From Acidimicrobiia bacterium (lineage in GTDB: Bacteria > Actinomycetota > Acidimicrobiia > Acidimicrobiales > CATQHL01), in the NCBI GenBank assembly GCA_009840735.1, contig VXNF01000033.1:1-34116 (forward strand): a stretch of DNA of 34,116 bases, written 5' to 3'. Position numbers and translations under genes: made by a program. How positions within the stretch are numbered: the first letter of the stretch is position 1; every line of letters begins with the position of its first letter. The notes beneath the pieces are model-generated. The model ran no database searches and was not told the origin of the DNA. It was given only the letters and a program-made list of their open reading frames with translations. This document shows, in pieces, positions 31,701-34,116 of the stretch.

Positions 31701-34094
31701 ATGACGCTCCGCAAGCTCATTCGACCGTTGGCCATCGCCTTGGCGGTGGTGCTCGTCGCCGCTTCGTGCGGCGACGACGAGGAGGACGCAGCTCCGCCGG
31801 CGCCGCCGCCGCCCGCGGAGCAGCCCGCGGCACCGGCTGAGGCGCCTGCTGCGCCGGCCCCGGCGGGTGGTCCGTCGGATGCGCCGGGTGGCCCGTTCAC
31901 GTTGAGTGTGGGCGGCACGGGTTACGCGATGCCGGGTCCGGCTGGTGGGATCCTCGGCGCGTTGCCGCCCGATGAGGTGTTCCCGTGGACCTATGACTTC
32001 GACACGGCCGCCTTCGAGGCCGGCGGCAGCCCGGCGGCGCCGTTCGACCCGTCGATCCGCTCCGCGGCCCAGAACTACGAGATCGCCTGGGTCAGCGGCT
32101 GGGCGGCCCTGGAGTTCTCCCAGTACATCGAGGACTCGATCCGCAGCACCGCGGCGGCCTCCGGTGTCAGCGTCGGCGCCATCTGCGACAGCGAGTTCGA
32201 CCCCGAGAAGGCGCTGGCCTGCGCCGAGACGGTCGCGGAGACCGACCCGGACGCGGTCATCTTCGGCAACTGGCGCAGCGAGGCCGCAGACTCGTCGATG
32301 GCGGTCTTCGACGCGGCGGGCATCCCGGTGATCACCATCGACGTGTGGCACCCCAACGCCATCTTCTTCGGCGCCAACAACTACGTGTCCGGCGCCCTGG
32401 CGGGAATCAACACCGGCCTGCACGCCCTGGAGACCTGGAACTGCGCGGGCGCGCACGTGCTGCTGGCCCAGAACCTCACCGCCGGCGAGGCGCCGGACCT
32501 GCGCACCAGCGGCTTCGCCGACGGCGTGCAGGCCGTCTGCGGCGGCGACGTGCCCGTCAGCCGCATCGACGTGGACGGCAGCCCCGAGAACGGCCTGCAG
32601 TCCACCACCGACTGGCTGACCGCCAACCCCGGCGCCGAGGTGGTGCTGGCGACCAGCCTCGACGACGTCGTAGCGGTGCCCATGAGCCGAGCCATGGAGC
32701 AGGCCGGGCGCACCGGCGTGGCCGCCGGCCACGGCGCCGAGCCCAACGGCGTCGAGCGCCTCAACGAGGGCCCCGCCTCCGAGACCCGCTACCTCGGCTC
32801 GGTCGCCTACTTCCCCGAGCTGTACGGCGTCTACGCCGTCGCCGCCCTCATCGACATCCTCGAAGGCCGCTCCGTGCCCCAAGAGATCCACATCGACCAC
32901 GTCTGGATCAACCGAGACAACGTCGATCAGTACTACGACCCAGACGGCCTCCCCATCCACACGCTCGGCCCCAGCGCCCCGGCGGGTGGTCCGTCGGATG
33001 CGCCGGGTGGCCCGTTCACGTTGAGTGTGGGCGGCACGGGTTACGCGATGCCGGGTCCGGCTGGTGGGATCCTCGGCGCGTTGCCGCCCGATGAGGTGTT
33101 CCCGTGGACCTATGACTTCGACACGGCCGCCTTCGAGGCCGGCGGCAGCCCGGCGGCGCCGTTCGACCCGTCGATCCGCTCCGCGGCCCAGAACTACGAG
33201 ATCGCCTGGGTCAGCGGCTGGGCGGCCCTGGAGTTCTCCCAGTACATCGAGGACTCGATCCGCAGCACCGCGGCGGCCTCCGGTGTCAGCGTCGGCGCCA
33301 TCTGCGACAGCGAGTTCGACCCCGAGAAGGCGCTGGCCTGCGCCGAGACGGTCGCGGAGACCGACCCGGACGCGGTCATCTTCGGCAACTGGCGCAGCGA
33401 GGCCGCAGACTCGTCGATGGCGGTCTTCGACGCGGCGGGCATCCCGGTGATCACCATCGACGTGTGGCACCCCAACGCCATCTTCTTCGGCGCCAACAAC
33501 TACGTGTCCGGCGCCCTGGCGGGAATCAACACCGGCCTGCACGCCCTGGAGACCTGGAACTGCGCGGGCGCGCACGTGCTGCTGGCCCAGAACCTCACCG
33601 CCGGCGAGGCGCCGGACCTGCGCACCAGCGGCTTCGCCGACGGCGTGCAGGCCGTCTGCGGCGGCGACGTGCCCGTCAGCCGCATCGACGTGGACGGCAG
33701 CCCCGAGAACGGCCTGCAGTCCACCACCGACTGGCTGACCGCCAACCCCGGCGCCGAGGTGGTGCTGGCGACCAGCCTCGACGACGTCGTAGCGGTGCCC
33801 ATGAGCCGAGCCATGGAGCAGGCCGGGCGCACCGGCGTGGCCGCCGGCCACGGCGCCGAGCCCAACGGCGTCGAGCGCCTCAACGAGGGCCCCGCCTCCG
33901 AGACCCGCTACCTCGGCTCGGTCGCCTACTTCCCCGAGCTGTACGGCGTCTACGCCGTCGCCGCCCTCATCGACATCCTCGAAGGCCGCTCCGTGCCCCA
34001 AGAGATCCACATCGACCACGTCTGGATCAACCGAGACAACGTCGATCAGTACTACGACCCAGACGGCCTCCCCATCCACGACCTGGGGCCGTAG
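31701..34094 (+). CDS. Sugar-type ABC substrate-binding lipoprotein with duplicated binding domain
   Basis: The protein has 797 residues from the ATG at 31701, with AAAGGAG seven bases upstream. The signal peptide ends in the lipobox VAASC (Cys23), and an acidic, Ala/Pro-rich linker follows to about residue 52. Then come two copies of a 368-residue segment, 53-420 and 426-793. Each contains a complete type I periplasmic-binding domain of the ribose/xylose-binding group: first strand IAWVSGWAALEFSQY, then DPDAVIFGNWRSEAADSS, GIPVITIDVW and DHVWINRDNV. Single-domain relatives are about 350-400 residues, so this is a full tandem fusion. Only the first copy has a lipid anchor. Sugar or polyol binding is inferred; transporter genes are expected beyond the window. 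Confidence 0.85.
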   Translation: MTLRKLIRPLAIALAVVLVAASCGDDEEDAAPPAPPPPAEQPAAPAEAPAAPAPAGGPSDAPGGPFTLSVGGTGYAMPGPAGGILGALPPDEVFPWTYDFDTAAFEAGGSPAAPFDPSIRSAAQNYEIAWVSGWAALEFSQYIEDSIRSTAAASGVSVGAICDSEFDPEKALACAETVAETDPDAVIFGNWRSEAADSSMAVFDAAGIPVITIDVWHPNAIFFGANNYVSGALAGINTGLHALETWNCAGAHVLLAQNLTAGEAPDLRTSGFADGVQAVCGGDVPVSRIDVDGSPENGLQSTTDWLTANPGAEVVLATSLDDVVAVPMSRAMEQAGRTGVAAGHGAEPNGVERLNEGPASETRYLGSVAYFPELYGVYAVAALIDILEGRSVPQEIHIDHVWINRDNVDQYYDPDGLPIHTLGPSAPAGGPSDAPGGPFTLSVGGTGYAMPGPAGGILGALPPDEVFPWTYDFDTAAFEAGGSPAAPFDPSIRSAAQNYEIAWVSGWAALEFSQYIEDSIRSTAAASGVSVGAICDSEFDPEKALACAETVAETDPDAVIFGNWRSEAADSSMAVFDAAGIPVITIDVWHPNAIFFGANNYVSGALAGINTGLHALETWNCAGAHVLLAQNLTAGEAPDLRTSGFADGVQAVCGGDVPVSRIDVDGSPENGLQSTTDWLTANPGAEVVLATSLDDVVAVPMSRAMEQAGRTGVAAGHGAEPNGVERLNEGPASETRYLGSVAYFPELYGVYAVAALIDILEGRSVPQEIHIDHVWINRDNVDQYYDPDGLPIHDLGP
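31857..32960 (+). repeat. Tandem repeat copy 1 (1104 bp) in the binding-lipoprotein gene
   Basis: This segment recurs at 32976-34079 with a period of 1119 bp, which keeps the reading frame. I found no difference between the copies in the stretches compared, and translations in several frames on both strands match. A 15-bp joint (32961-32975) separates the copies. Confidence 0.95.
32976..34079 (+). repeat. Tandem repeat copy 2 (1104 bp) in the binding-lipoprotein gene
   Basis: This is the second copy of 31857-32960. After it, GAC CTG GGG CCG TAG (34080-34094) encodes Asp-Leu-Gly-Pro-stop. The joint after copy 1 reads ACG CTC GGC CCC AGC, encoding Thr-Leu-Gly-Pro-Ser. The two tails are therefore homologous but differ at third codon positions, unlike the identical bodies. 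Confidence 0.95.
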
Positions 34095-34116
34095 TCTCCG
34101 ACGCTTAGCAACAACT

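Noticed and set aside
31485-34079. Upstream extension of the enolase-superfamily frame, antisense to the binding-lipoprotein gene
   Set aside because: The frame stays open only because of GC bias and repeats itself with the lipoprotein duplication. The enzyme's own N-terminus begins at 31460, or 31484.
1-34116. CRISPR arrays, rRNA genes, transposases and phage genes
   Set aside because: No regularly spaced short repeats, rRNA-like sequence or corresponding protein motifs were found. The repeats present are one large tandem domain duplication and a few short pairs.

Overview
The window is GC-rich, densely coded DNA of actinobacterial character. Three points suggest this: lipoproteins with Ala-rich lipoboxes followed by acidic or Ala/Pro-rich linkers, frequent GTG starts, and a tRNA gene with no encoded CCA. 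An uncultured marine or host-associated Acidimicrobiia-like bacterium is my best guess, but no marker gene here settles the phylum. No rRNA, CRISPR array, transposase or phage gene was seen.

Layout. (1) 1-3402: the 3' end of a secreted cadherin-like protein, a class II Fic protein preceded by a tandem direct repeat, and a LacI-type regulator. (2) 3403-10752: a six-gene operon divergent from lacI. It holds a thiamine-diphosphate enzyme, two LivH/LivM-type permeases, a lipoprotein binding protein and LivG/LivF-type ATPases. A LacI-style operator with a central CG lies just upstream of its first gene. The last gene runs into a tRNA-Arg(CCT) gene on the other strand. (3) 10834-24095: a compact polyketide or lipid locus with a [3Fe-4S]-type ferredoxin, an Sfp-type phosphopantetheinyl transferase, a free acyl carrier protein, a PhyH-type oxygenase, a 3215-residue polyketide synthase and an alpha/beta-hydrolase. 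(4) 24313-27690: an MBL-fold hydrolase, cysteinyl-tRNA synthetase and an APH-like kinase. (5) 27810-31460: a CoA transferase resembling mesaconyl-CoA C1-C4 transferase (Mct), a Gfo/Idh/MocA oxidoreductase and an enolase-superfamily protein. (6) 31701-34094: a sugar-type binding lipoprotein in which the whole binding domain is present twice in one reading frame, as two 1104-bp copies with no difference seen.

The most unusual content is the polyketide locus. The synthase reads KS-AT-DH-MT-ER-KR-ACP and then a second KS that keeps its C-H-H triad. After that KS the acyltransferase is gone: the linkers that normally flank an AT are nearly fused, and the protein stops where a DH would begin. There is no thioesterase. 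The KR has His where the catalytic Tyr is expected. Beside it are a stand-alone ACP, an Fe(II)/2-oxoglutarate-type oxygenase, a PPTase and a divergent alpha/beta-hydrolase. A plausible reading (inference) is an iterative, fully reducing, C-methylating synthase making a methyl-branched acyl chain, which is passed to the free ACP, oxidised and released in trans.
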